Assembly: GCA_041781135.1 (NCBI GenBank)
Contig: JBHAZV010000032.1
Span: forward strand, 1-48,282
Source: JAUMXJ01 sp041781135
Lineage (GTDB): Bacteria; Bacillota; Clostridia; Peptostreptococcales; Acidaminobacteraceae
Direction of reading: 5' to 3'
Length of the DNA: 48,282 nt
Shown: in pieces, positions 32,488 to 39,745 of the stretch
Position numbering within the stretch: position 1 is the first letter of the stretch
Layout of the letters: each line of letters begins with the position of its first letter
Translations under genes and position numbers: made by a program
The notes under the pieces: generated by a model
The model's database searches: none
What the model saw: the letters and a program-made list of their open reading frames with translations, nothing else
What the model was told of the DNA's origin: nothing

Positions 32488-34014
32488 ATGAAGGAAAGTT
32501 ATGTAGACATAATCAAGCTGCGCCGTGCGATTTTTGCGGAAGTTGCAAGAATTGCCTACGAGGATGAGGATCTCGGCAAATTGGAGCACTCTGTTTACAG
32601 AATACTTCCCGGCGAGGTCGGGAATTATCGCGACAGCGTGTTTAAGGAGCGCGCAATAGTCGGGCAAAGGCTCAGAATGGCGCTTGGGCTTAACCACCAC
32701 AAGGCAAACGAGATGAAGAGCATTACAGAGGGCATCGAGGATATCGACGTAGATGCGATGTTTTACGAAAAACCGCTCGTAGATGTGATTTCGTTTGCGT
32801 GCGAGGCGTGCAAGACTAATTCTTTTGTTGTTACAGACCAGTGCAGAAAGTGTTATGCTCACCCATGTACCAATGTTTGTCCTGTAGGCGCTGTTTCGCT
32901 CGGTCCGGACCGCACCATAATAGATCAGAGCAAGTGCGTGCGCTGCGGAAGATGCAAAAATACATGTCCTTATTCGGCGATAATCCAATTTGACCGCCCC
33001 TGCTCAAGCGTTTGCGGTGTAAAGGCTATAGGCAGCGATGAATTTGGCAGGGCAAAGATCAACCACGAAAAATGCGTTTCGTGCGGCAGATGCATTACGC
33101 AGTGTCCGTTTGGCGCAATAGCGGACAAAACTCAGATATACCAGCTTGTTAAGGCAATAAAAAAGGGCGACAAGGTCTATGCGATGCTCGCGCCTTCGTT
33201 TGTGGCACAGTTTGGAACAAAGGTCAAGCCGATGCAAATAGTGGAAGGGCTCACAAAGCTCGGTTTTAAGGGCGTTATCGAGGTTGCGCTCGGCGCAGAC
33301 TTTACCACCCTGCATGAATCGCGCGAGTTTGTTGAAAAAGTTCCGCACGAGATCCCTTTTATGGCGACGAGCTGCTGTGCATCGTGGTCGATGATGGTAG
33401 AAAAACTCTTTCCTGAACAGTATGAGTTTATTTCGCACTCCCCATCCCCGATGATCGAATCGGCAAAATATCATAAGCGCATAGAACCTGATGCAAGGGT
33501 TGTTTTTATTGGACCGTGCGTGTCCAAAAAGGTCGAGGCGCTTCGTGAAAATGTAAAGGGTTATGTCGATTTTGTAATAACCTTCGAGGAACTGATGGGA
33601 ATGTTTGTAGCGCAGAACATCGACCTCGAAACACTTGAGATGAGCCGCGCGATAGAGGACGATGCTTCGTCTACGGGAAGAGGCTATGCAGTTGCAGGAG
33701 GCGTGGCGGAGGCTGTTAAGGACGCAATACTACGTATAGATCCTACGAGAGAGGTTTTGATAGAGAGCGCTCAGACTCTGCATGATTGTGTGACATTGAT
33801 GAATTTAGCCAAAGCCGGCAAGAAGAATGGCTACCTTATAGAGGGCATGGCTTGTCCGGGAGGCTGTGTCGGCGGTCCGGGAACTATCACTTCGCTCACA
33901 AAGGTCAAGCGCGAAGTAGGTAAGTTTATGTCGGAGAGTAAGTATGAATCTCCGTTTGAAAATGAATATATAGAAAAAACGCTCCGTGAAAAGGAATTTG
34001 ATGTCGAGGCGTAG
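32488..34014 (+). CDS. Monomeric [FeFe] hydrogenase-like protein, group B type
   Basis: A 508-residue iron-sulfur protein. An N-terminal helical segment (LRRAIFAEVARIAYEDEDLGKLEHSVYRILPGE) is typical of the group B1/B3 family. A Cys-rich region (about 105-230) provides several [4Fe-4S] sites, including CVRCGRCKNTCP and CVSCGRCITQCP. The H-cluster domain has L1 TSCCASW, L2 GPCVSKKVEA and L3 EGMACPGGCVGGPGT, so all four H-cluster cysteines are kept although L1 lacks the usual Pro and L2 the usual Met. It may be a hydrogenase or a sensor. The ATG at 32488 has AAAGAAG and GGAGAGG upstream; a TTG at 32440 is less likely. Confidence 0.87.
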   Translation: MKESYVDIIKLRRAIFAEVARIAYEDEDLGKLEHSVYRILPGEVGNYRDSVFKERAIVGQRLRMALGLNHHKANEMKSITEGIEDIDVDAMFYEKPLVDVISFACEACKTNSFVVTDQCRKCYAHPCTNVCPVGAVSLGPDRTIIDQSKCVRCGRCKNTCPYSAIIQFDRPCSSVCGVKAIGSDEFGRAKINHEKCVSCGRCITQCPFGAIADKTQIYQLVKAIKKGDKVYAMLAPSFVAQFGTKVKPMQIVEGLTKLGFKGVIEVALGADFTTLHESREFVEKVPHEIPFMATSCCASWSMMVEKLFPEQYEFISHSPSPMIESAKYHKRIEPDARVVFIGPCVSKKVEALRENVKGYVDFVITFEELMGMFVAQNIDLETLEMSRAIEDDASSTGRGYAVAGGVAEAVKDAILRIDPTREVLIESAQTLHDCVTLMNLAKAGKKNGYLIEGMACPGGCVGGPGTITSLTKVKREVGKFMSESKYESPFENEYIEKTLREKEFDVEA

Positions 34015-34063
34015 AGCGGCACAATAAAAAACAGCAAAATAAAATTCGATAAAAGACCGACAG

Positions 34064-34094
34064 TCGGGAGTCCGGAATTTTGACGGATTCCCGA
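34064..34094 (+). terminator. Terminator-like hairpin after the hydrogenase-like gene
   Basis: TCGGGAGTCCG and CGGATTCCCGA pair over 11 bp with one G-U around a 9-base loop. Downstream is TGATTCTTATTT, a weak T tract, so termination may be incomplete. Confidence 0.6.
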
Positions 34095-34103
34095 TGATTC
34101 TTA

Positions 34104-34147
34104 TTTATATGTGTTTTTTGCCGATTTTATATGTGTTTTTTGCAGAT
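34104..34147. repeat. 22-bp tandem duplication with T6 tracts
   Basis: Two adjacent 22-bp units (34104-34125 and 34126-34147) differ at one base. Each contains TTTATATGTGTTTTTTGC. They lie just beyond the terminator-like hairpin in a convergent gap and may supply additional T tracts for termination. Confidence 0.8.
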
Positions 34148-34204
34148 GTGCCGTATTTGTCTATGCGAAGGGTTTAACTCATATACCTTTTAGGCACTGT
34201 ATTT

Positions 34205-34241
34205 GTACATTTACAATATTTGTTGTATATAGTAAATGTAC
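34205..34241. repeat. Long inverted repeat in the convergent gap before the diguanylate cyclase
   Basis: GTACATTTAC (34205-34214) and GTAAATGTAC (34232-34241) are perfect 10-bp inverted repeats. The 17-base interval is itself symmetrical (A, ATAT, 7-base loop, ATAT, A), so the whole forms a 14-bp stem with one A-A mismatch. No T tract follows on either strand. Confidence 0.65.
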
Positions 34242-34286
34242 CTGCTGCCTTGCATAGTAGTTTTTATATATGAATGCCGTCGATTT

Positions 34287-35393
34287 TTAAGTTCCGTGCG
34301 AGATATTGCAATTTTCCTGCGGTGCGCTGTTTGGGGTTTGGGTATCGTAGACTTCCCTTCTGTGTTCTTCTTTATGTATATACATATTTTTGTCGGCTTC
34401 CTGCAGAATATCGCTGAGTGCAGCGCTGCCATTTGAACTCGCAACGCCTATGCTGCATGTTATCGCGTGTCCGCACACATTGAGTTTTTCTTCGATTTGT
34501 GCCTGCAGTCTTTCGATGAGCGCCTTGGCTTCGGCTATATTCGTAAAGGGCAGCAGCAGTGCAAATTCGTCTCCGCCGAGTCTTACGAATATATCATTGC
34601 TTCTGATGCTTGCCGAGACTATATTTGAAAATAATTTCAGCACGACGTCGCCTTGTTCGTGACCATAGTTATCGTTTATGAATTTCATTCTGTTTACATC
34701 AAAGAACACAACTGAATACGGCGCATTTTTTCGGCGGCAGAGCTCGATTACTTTTGAACCTTCCTCGTACAGGTAACCGCGGTTCTTTATTCCGGTCAGA
34801 AAATCTGTGTAGCTGATTCTAACTGCCTGCTCTTTTAATACAAATGAATATTTTTGATAATCGTCGACATTGTATGAGTAAATTCCGAGTATCAGGTTCA
34901 TAAATGTTGTGAAAATGAACGACGGCAGGAATGCGGGTGAAGTGAATCTGGAGGTGAAAAGTATTGTGCTGCCGAAAAAGGAAACATAAAGCAGAGCGGC
35001 TATTGCAAATTTCGTCTTCCAGACATTTGGTAGGATAAATATTATACTTGAAAGGGTAGTTATTCCCATCGCCTGCACCAGCATATTCGGATGTTTATGA
35101 GTAATTGCGACCAGCAGCGCTACCTTGACAGCTAAAATTTCGCCTATTGAGACGATCGTAAAGAATAGTTTGTGGTTTGATATAAAAAAGACTGCAGTTG
35201 CAGCCGCAATAAGATATGCCGAAATTGCAAGTCTGTACCAGAACAACAAGCGGGGAAACTGTACCATTGGCTGCTCGAATAAAAGCAGCAGCAGATTTCC
35301 TACTGCGCATATTATGAAAAATAACTGAATCCCACCCTTATGATATTTGAAAAGGTTTTCGTGGTATTCATGGTACAAATCCGCTGTTTTCAA
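34287..35393 (-). CDS. Membrane diguanylate cyclase (GGDEF)
   Basis: A 368-residue enzyme that makes cyclic di-GMP from GTP. The N-terminal half (about 20-195) has about six hydrophobic segments with no named sensor domain. The GGDEF domain (about 205-350) starts DFLTGIKNRGYL, has the substrate-binding VVFFDVNRMKFINDNYGH region and the catalytic RLGGDEF; an RSND upstream fits the inhibitory I-site RxxD at the normal five-residue distance. The start is a TTG at 35393, seven bases after GAGG; no upstream ATG exists. The leader between promoter and GAGG is dominated by 17 consecutive A. Confidence 0.92.
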   Translation of the reverse strand: MKTADLYHEYHENLFKYHKGGIQLFFIICAVGNLLLLLFEQPMVQFPRLLFWYRLAISAYLIAAATAVFFISNHKLFFTIVSIGEILAVKVALLVAITHKHPNMLVQAMGITTLSSIIFILPNVWKTKFAIAALLYVSFFGSTILFTSRFTSPAFLPSFIFTTFMNLILGIYSYNVDDYQKYSFVLKEQAVRISYTDFLTGIKNRGYLYEEGSKVIELCRRKNAPYSVVFFDVNRMKFINDNYGHEQGDVVLKLFSNIVSASIRSNDIFVRLGGDEFALLLPFTNIAEAKALIERLQAQIEEKLNVCGHAITCSIGVASSNGSAALSDILQEADKNMYIHKEEHRREVYDTQTPNSAPQENCNISHGT

Positions 35394-35405
35394 ACAAAAA
35401 CCTCG

Positions 35406-35422
35406 TTTTTTTTTTTTTTTTT
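35406..35422. repeat. 17-nt homopolymer (T on plus, A on the dgc transcript)
   Basis: An uninterrupted run of 17 T on the plus strand. On the minus strand it is a poly(A) run between the predicted transcription start and the GAGG ribosome site of the diguanylate cyclase gene. It is by far the longest homopolymer in the window. Confidence 0.95.
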
Positions 35423-35432
35423 GGACATCATT

Positions 35433-35461
35433 ATTATACCATTTTGTTCAATATTCAGCAA
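35433..35461 (-). promoter_or_regulatory. Promoter of the diguanylate cyclase gene
   Basis: On the minus strand -35 TTGCTG (complement of 35456-35461) and consensus -10 TATAAT (complement of 35433-35438) are 17 bases apart, with a TGG just before the -10. Transcription would start near 35426, just upstream of the poly(A) run. Confidence 0.7.
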
Positions 35462-35485
35462 GAGTAAGACTTTCATATTTCGTAA

Positions 35486-35512
35486 ATTTGGCAAATTGCA
35501 AGTGTGCCAAAT
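35486..35512. promoter_or_regulatory. Inverted repeat in the divergent dgc/small-gene control region
   Basis: ATTTGGCA (35486-35493) and TGCCAAAT (35505-35512) are perfect 8-bp inverted repeats 11 bases apart, about 25 bases upstream of the dgc -35. A second perfect palindrome, TGCAATATTGCA, lies at 35562-35573. Either may be a binding site for a regulator. Confidence 0.4.
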
Positions 35513-35550
35513 GAGTCTTGCGTCCTATGGCATATTTTGTGGCGTTGCTC

Positions 35551-35556
35551 TATAAT
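35551..35556 (+). promoter_or_regulatory. -10 element of the 35587-36501 gene pair
   Basis: TATAAT lies 30 bases before the TTG start at 35587. The -35 region (TGGCAT at 17-base spacing) is weak. A 12-bp palindrome falls between it and the GGAGG ribosome site. Confidence 0.45.
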
Positions 35557-35586
35557 CTGTCTGCAATATTGCAATGGAGGTAAATT

Positions 35587-36033
35587 TTGGCAAAGAAGTA
35601 CAAGAGAAGTATAGCGCACATGCTTGTGTCGTTTGTGAGCGCACCATTTGCAGGCTTTGCGTTGGCAATGCTGGCATCGTATTTTTTGAAAGATGTCGCG
35701 GATTATGTTTATTACGCAATTGGCGGCGCGGTATGCTTGTTGATATGGTTCATAACGCTTTTTTCGGAGAATATCAGCTTTGAGATAGAGGGCACAAAGC
35801 TTAGGTATTATAAAGGTTCCAAGCTGCTTAAAGAGTATGAACTCGAAGGGGCGGAAATCGGATATAATATTAAGCAGAGCAGATCGACAGACAGGGTTAA
35901 TCTCTATATAAACGGCGATACTATAGATTGCGCTCCGCTCGGAATCGGCAAGTTCGAAAGTATGTATGCGGATCTGGAGGATATTGCAGGTCCAAAGGTT
36001 CAAAAAGTAGTAGTAAATTCCCAGACGAAGTAA
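35587..36033 (+). CDS. Small membrane protein of unknown function
   Basis: A 148-residue protein I do not recognise. Two hydrophobic segments (about 10-32 and 40-58) are followed by a soluble, beta-rich C-terminal part (about 62-140) with ISFEIEGTKLRYYKGSKLLKEYELEGAEI, whose pattern recalls PH-like domains of bacterial membrane proteins. The start is a TTG at 35587 with GGAGG at good spacing. The next gene follows after 30 bases and is probably co-transcribed. Confidence 0.75.
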   Translation: MAKKYKRSIAHMLVSFVSAPFAGFALAMLASYFLKDVADYVYYAIGGAVCLLIWFITLFSENISFEIEGTKLRYYKGSKLLKEYELEGAEIGYNIKQSRSTDRVNLYINGDTIDCAPLGIGKFESMYADLEDIAGPKVQKVVVNSQTK

Positions 36034-36063
36034 ATAAAAATTACAAAAATTTTAGGAGGACAT

Positions 36064-36501
36064 ATGCCAGATACATCGGGAATGGTAATGATTTACATAG
36101 CTGCAGTTGCTGTTATTACAGTAATAGGAATTTTTGTTTCGCTGTCTCAAAAGAAGAAGCAGGCGAACATAGCGGAGCTGTACTTGGAAAATTATCCTGA
36201 CTCAGCAAAACTGATGATTTCCAATAAAGGTTTTGTAGTGAGCAAGAGTATTTCAGTTATTAGCGTAAACGGGGAAACACCTGCGTATTTTACAGAAAAG
36301 ACGACTCCCGGGGTGTACATCAGACCGGGGACATCCACGCTTGTGGTTGATTTTTCTTCTACGCGTCCGGGTGTGCTCCATAAGAGCGTTACAAAATCTA
36401 CCGGCGCAGTCACTATCGAGGTCGAGCTTGCGCCGCGCGGAGAGTACACGCTGAGCTTCGATGAAAAGAACCGAGAGTTCCGGGTTGATTCAAATAATTA
36501 G
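36064..36501 (+). CDS. Small single-span membrane protein of unknown function
   Basis: A 145-residue protein with one N-terminal membrane segment (about 7-28), a short basic stretch (KKKQ) and a beta-rich domain (about 55-140) rich in Ser, Thr and Val, for example KTTPGVYIRPGTSTLVVDFSSTRPG. The basic patch after the helix suggests the C-terminal domain is cytoplasmic. A strong AGGAGG precedes the ATG. It probably works with the preceding gene. Its stop codon directly abuts the stop of the convergent gene at 36502. Confidence 0.75.
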   Translation: MPDTSGMVMIYIAAVAVITVIGIFVSLSQKKKQANIAELYLENYPDSAKLMISNKGFVVSKSISVISVNGETPAYFTEKTTPGVYIRPGTSTLVVDFSSTRPGVLHKSVTKSTGAVTIEVELAPRGEYTLSFDEKNREFRVDSNN

Positions 36502-36843
36502 CTATTTGAATCGCAGCAGCTCGATATAGAGGTTGCCATCGCGGATTTCCACGCTTGCGTGGTCGGTCATCATTGAAAGCAGAGTGACTTCGTCTTCGGT
36601 GTCATTTTCTCCCATTATTTGCCAGTAATATTCTTCTATTGCCGGCTGCCTTGGTTTGTTAAAGGCGCTGTTCAGGTAGTTTGCCCGCTCGTCGTCTACA
36701 TTTGTGTTGTAGTCGACGAGTTTTATTATAGATCGATCCTCCAATATTTCGACGCTGAACTCCACTTTATTTGTTTCGGAATTTAGAAACATTGTGGTGA
36801 GCTCATCAACTAATTTCGCTATTTTTTTTGTCTCGTGACGCAT
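36502..36843 (-). CDS. Small soluble protein of unknown function
   Basis: A 113-residue acidic protein with no membrane segment or signal peptide. It begins with a helical part (MRHETKKIAKLVDELTTMFLN), followed by probable strands (KVEFSVEILEDRSIIKLVDY) and a C-terminal SVEIRDGNLYIELLRFK strand pair. I recognise no family. A good GGAGG site precedes the ATG. It lies downstream of the DUF1576 gene on the same strand with a 61-base gap and may be read through from it. Confidence 0.75.
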   Translation of the reverse strand: MRHETKKIAKLVDELTTMFLNSETNKVEFSVEILEDRSIIKLVDYNTNVDDERANYLNSAFNKPRQPAIEEYYWQIMGENDTEDEVTLLSMMTDHASVEIRDGNLYIELLRFK

Positions 36844-36904
36844 ACGTCCTCCGAATGCTTTTGGTTTTGAATAAATATAACTTGTGATATAATTTGCGGT
36901 TTTG

Positions 36905-38251
36905 CTATGGTTTTCTTGTCTTTTTGCGGCTCGGCTGTCGTCGCATAGCGTCTATCAGAGGCAGCAGCATGCCTGCGACAAGTCCGCCTGCAAAGCCGTT
37001 GTTGTAGAGGTTTACTCCTCCTTGTACAATACCGATGTTTACTACGACTGCCAAGTGTAGCATGCCTGCAGACATTCCCACAAGCGGTCCGTACGTTCCG
37101 GATATTGGAGCAATCGTCGTCGAGAGCAGCACTGCGAGCATGATCGGAGTTGACGACAGATTGAATTCATAAAAGCTTGCGGCAATTATTACGCCGAACA
37201 TTACTGGCAGAGAGTTGTAAGGGTGTTTGCCGAATGCCGAAAAACCTACGACCGTGAAAATTCCTGCAATTATCGGGCCGTTCACTGTTCCGCCTCCGAT
37301 TAGTACGATTGTGGTCGCTAATATGCCCATGACACCCATGTTGAACAATGTGCAGTCAAAGCCGCGCAGAACAGTGAAATCAGTGATTGAACGACCTTTG
37401 TGGACAAAGATTTTTCTGTATTCCCCGAATATGTTTTTGTTTAATCTATAGCCGTAAGCCATCAGAAACAGCATCATGGCATATATGGAAGCGATTACGG
37501 CAATGGAATTTTCGGTGCTCAGCAGCGATACAGTCTCGACGCTTATGTCAAAACTGCGCAGCACCGATGTCAATATTGTGCCGATTACTCCGGATGTGAA
37601 GCCGACATTGTAAAGGTTGAAGCCGTCGTGAAATTTGAGCATATTTGACGAAAGTGGCATCACTATGAATCCTATTGCAGTACCTATCAGCAGCGCTATG
37701 AATTGAGAAAGGCCGTGGTTAATAAAGAGATTGCTGTTTGCGATATAGCTTACAAGAGGCGAGAGCGCCGTAGAGAACATTGCAATGTGGAATACATTGC
37801 GAAATGGGATATCCTGATTTTTTGCGTAGAGGTATGCGCCGAGATACAGCGGCATTATGTTCAGAATATTTTTTCCGAAAAAAGCAAAGCCGAGACAGGT
37901 GAAAAACGACGCAAGCAAAAGCCCGCCTGCCGGCAGCCTGAGCTTGTAGAGCATGAACAGGTTAAAAAACGATACAAACGATGCGTTGAGAAGCGTTGCG
38001 CCTATGCCGCCCACAGCAAAATAGTCTGTTATCAGCAAGGATTTGGAGTTCATTATTGCGTTTATGTTTTCGCTGATATGTTTGAAAATTCCTGTAATGC
38101 TGCCTGCCTCAAATACGGAAAGCACTACGCCGAGTACGGTGAACGCGATCGGGAACACAAGCAGCAGCGTGAGGATTTTTTTTGTGTTTTCGTCGAGTAT
38201 CAGGGTATTTTTCGCCTTTAGAGATTCTGCGATATTCGTAGTAGATTCCAT
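36905..38251 (-). CDS. DUF1576 family integral membrane protein
   Basis: A 448-residue protein with about a dozen hydrophobic segments. The two halves carry a repeated motif, DGFNLYNVGFTSGVIGT (about 206-222) and GGVNLYNNGFAGGLVAG (about 417-433), showing an internal duplication as in transporters with inverted topology. DUF1576 has no established substrate. The ATG at 38251 follows GGAGG; a longer in-frame start has no site. A strong promoter lies upstream, divergent from trkA. A role in ion or solute transport is likely by architecture only. Confidence 0.85.
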   Translation of the reverse strand: MESTTNIAESLKAKNTLILDENTKKILTLLLVFPIAFTVLGVVLSVFEAGSITGIFKHISENINAIMNSKSLLITDYFAVGGIGATLLNASFVSFFNLFMLYKLRLPAGGLLLASFFTCLGFAFFGKNILNIMPLYLGAYLYAKNQDIPFRNVFHIAMFSTALSPLVSYIANSNLFINHGLSQFIALLIGTAIGFIVMPLSSNMLKFHDGFNLYNVGFTSGVIGTILTSVLRSFDISVETVSLLSTENSIAVIASIYAMMLFLMAYGYRLNKNIFGEYRKIFVHKGRSITDFTVLRGFDCTLFNMGVMGILATTIVLIGGGTVNGPIIAGIFTVVGFSAFGKHPYNSLPVMFGVIIAASFYEFNLSSTPIMLAVLLSTTIAPISGTYGPLVGMSAGMLHLAVVVNIGIVQGGVNLYNNGFAGGLVAGMLLPLIDAMRRQPSRKKTRKP

Positions 38252-38278
38252 CAGCCCTCCAATTGGTTGATTTGAATA

Positions 38279-38307
38279 ATTATAATCCAAAAACTTCCAG
38301 AAGTCAA
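38279..38307 (-). promoter_or_regulatory. Promoter of the DUF1576 gene
   Basis: On the minus strand -35 TTGACT (complement of 38302-38307) and consensus -10 TATAAT (complement of 38279-38284) are 17 bases apart, one of the strongest promoters in the window. Confidence 0.75.
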
Positions 38308-38350
38308 GCCGCCGCGCACAAATACAAACCTATATGCAATTGACAAAATT

Positions 38351-38359
38351 TGATATAAT
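38351..38359 (+). promoter_or_regulatory. Extended -10 promoter of trkA predicting a leaderless mRNA
   Basis: TGA-TATAAT is a TGn-extended consensus -10. Only six bases (GTCGCT) separate it from the trkA ATG, so the transcript should start at the start codon. The TTGACA at 38340-38345 is only 8 bases upstream of the -10 and cannot serve as its -35. Confidence 0.65.
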
Positions 38360-38365
38360 GTCGCT

Positions 38366-39736
38366 ATGAAAATAGTAATCGTTGGAAACGGGAAGGTCGG
38401 TCATACACTCTCCGGGATGCTGTCTGCAGAGGGGCACGACGTCGTTGTAATAGATTCCGATGCGGAGCGTTTCAAAAATATCGACGCAGATTTCGACCTC
38501 ATGTACATTCAGGGCAGCGGTCTGAGTTACGACGTGCATGTCCAGGCAGGCACTGCAGATGCGGATGTCGTTATCGCGGTGACTTCATCGGACGAGGTCA
38601 ATATACTCTGCTGTTTGATTGCCAAGAAAATAGGCGCAAAAAAGACGATTGCAAGGGTCAGGGATCCGGAACTCGAAAAACAGCTTCATTACCTAAAGGA
38701 TGAAATTGGTCTTACCCAAGGCGTTAATCCTGAAAAATATACCGCAAACGAGATTACGCGAATACTGCATAATCCGAATGCGCTCAAAATAGATTCATTT
38801 GCGGGCGGTCGAATCGAGATGGTGGAACTCAAGGTGACGGACGAATGTCCGATTGCCGGCCGTAAAATCAAAGATTTCAAGATACCAAACCTGACTAATT
38901 TTATGATATGCGCCGTGGACAGAAAGGGAGAGGTATTTATTCCGAACGGCGATTTTGAGGTGCACGCCGGCGATAAGATACATGTGTCTGTCGAGACCGA
39001 GAAGCTTAGTATGCTTTTCCGCGGGTTCAAAATGACAACAAAGCCGCTCAGAAATATAATGATAGTCGGCGGCGGAAAGATTTCGTACTACTTAGTCAAG
39101 CAGCTCATAGAAAATCATATGGAAGTCACCATTATAGAAAAAAATGAGGAGAGATGCAGATTTCTTGCGAGCAAATTCAGCAAGGCTCGCATTATCCACG
39201 GCGACGCCTCCGAGGAGAGCACGCTTGCAAGCGTAGATTTTAAGGCGCAGGACGCTTTCGTCGCTTTGACGAACATCGATGAAGAAAATCTCGTGATGTC
39301 ATTGTATGCGCGATGCCAGCAGTGCCGCAAGGTTATAACCAAGGTAAACCGCCTCTCGTATCTCGAAGCCTTTCGCGAAACAAATATAGATACGGTTATA
39401 AGTCCGAAAATGCTTATTTCCGAGGAAATACTTAAAATTGTGCGCGCTATTGCGGCAAAAGGCGAGGGCGGGGTGCGCGCGCTTTATAAAATATCAGGGC
39501 TCGTCACAGAGGATGTAACCGCGGAAGCGCTCGAATTTGAGGTTACGGACGATACCGAATATCTCAATGTGCCGCTCGCGGATGTTCCGATCAAAAGTAA
39601 TATACTTATTGCATGCATCAGTCGCAAGAGCCGCACAATCATACCAAAGGGCGGCGACTGTATTCGCAAGGGTGACACGGTAGTGCTTGTTACAAAGGAC
39701 AGAATACTTCGCTCCATAAACGATATTTTTGCATAG
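38366..39736 (+). CDS. trkA: Potassium uptake regulatory protein TrkA
   Basis: A 456-residue cytoplasmic gating subunit with two tandem RCK units. Each has an NAD-binding Rossmann motif: IVGNGKVGHTLSGML with the acidic strand end VVVIDSD in the first half, and IVGGGKISYYLVKQL with IIEKNEERC in the second. Each is followed by a TrkA-C domain, the second ending in IPKGGDCIRKGDTVVLVTK. The ATG lies six bases after the -10 element and has no ribosome binding site, so it looks leaderless. trkH follows after 9 bases, giving one operon. Confidence 0.95.
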   Translation: MKIVIVGNGKVGHTLSGMLSAEGHDVVVIDSDAERFKNIDADFDLMYIQGSGLSYDVHVQAGTADADVVIAVTSSDEVNILCCLIAKKIGAKKTIARVRDPELEKQLHYLKDEIGLTQGVNPEKYTANEITRILHNPNALKIDSFAGGRIEMVELKVTDECPIAGRKIKDFKIPNLTNFMICAVDRKGEVFIPNGDFEVHAGDKIHVSVETEKLSMLFRGFKMTTKPLRNIMIVGGGKISYYLVKQLIENHMEVTIIEKNEERCRFLASKFSKARIIHGDASEESTLASVDFKAQDAFVALTNIDEENLVMSLYARCQQCRKVITKVNRLSYLEAFRETNIDTVISPKMLISEEILKIVRAIAAKGEGGVRALYKISGLVTEDVTAEALEFEVTDDTEYLNVPLADVPIKSNILIACISRKSRTIIPKGGDCIRKGDTVVLVTKDRILRSINDIFA

Positions 39737-39745
39737 GCGGACCAA

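Noticed and set aside
38340..38345. TTGACA as the -35 of trkA
   Set aside because: It is only 8 bases from the TATAAT; the extended TGn -10 explains the promoter better.
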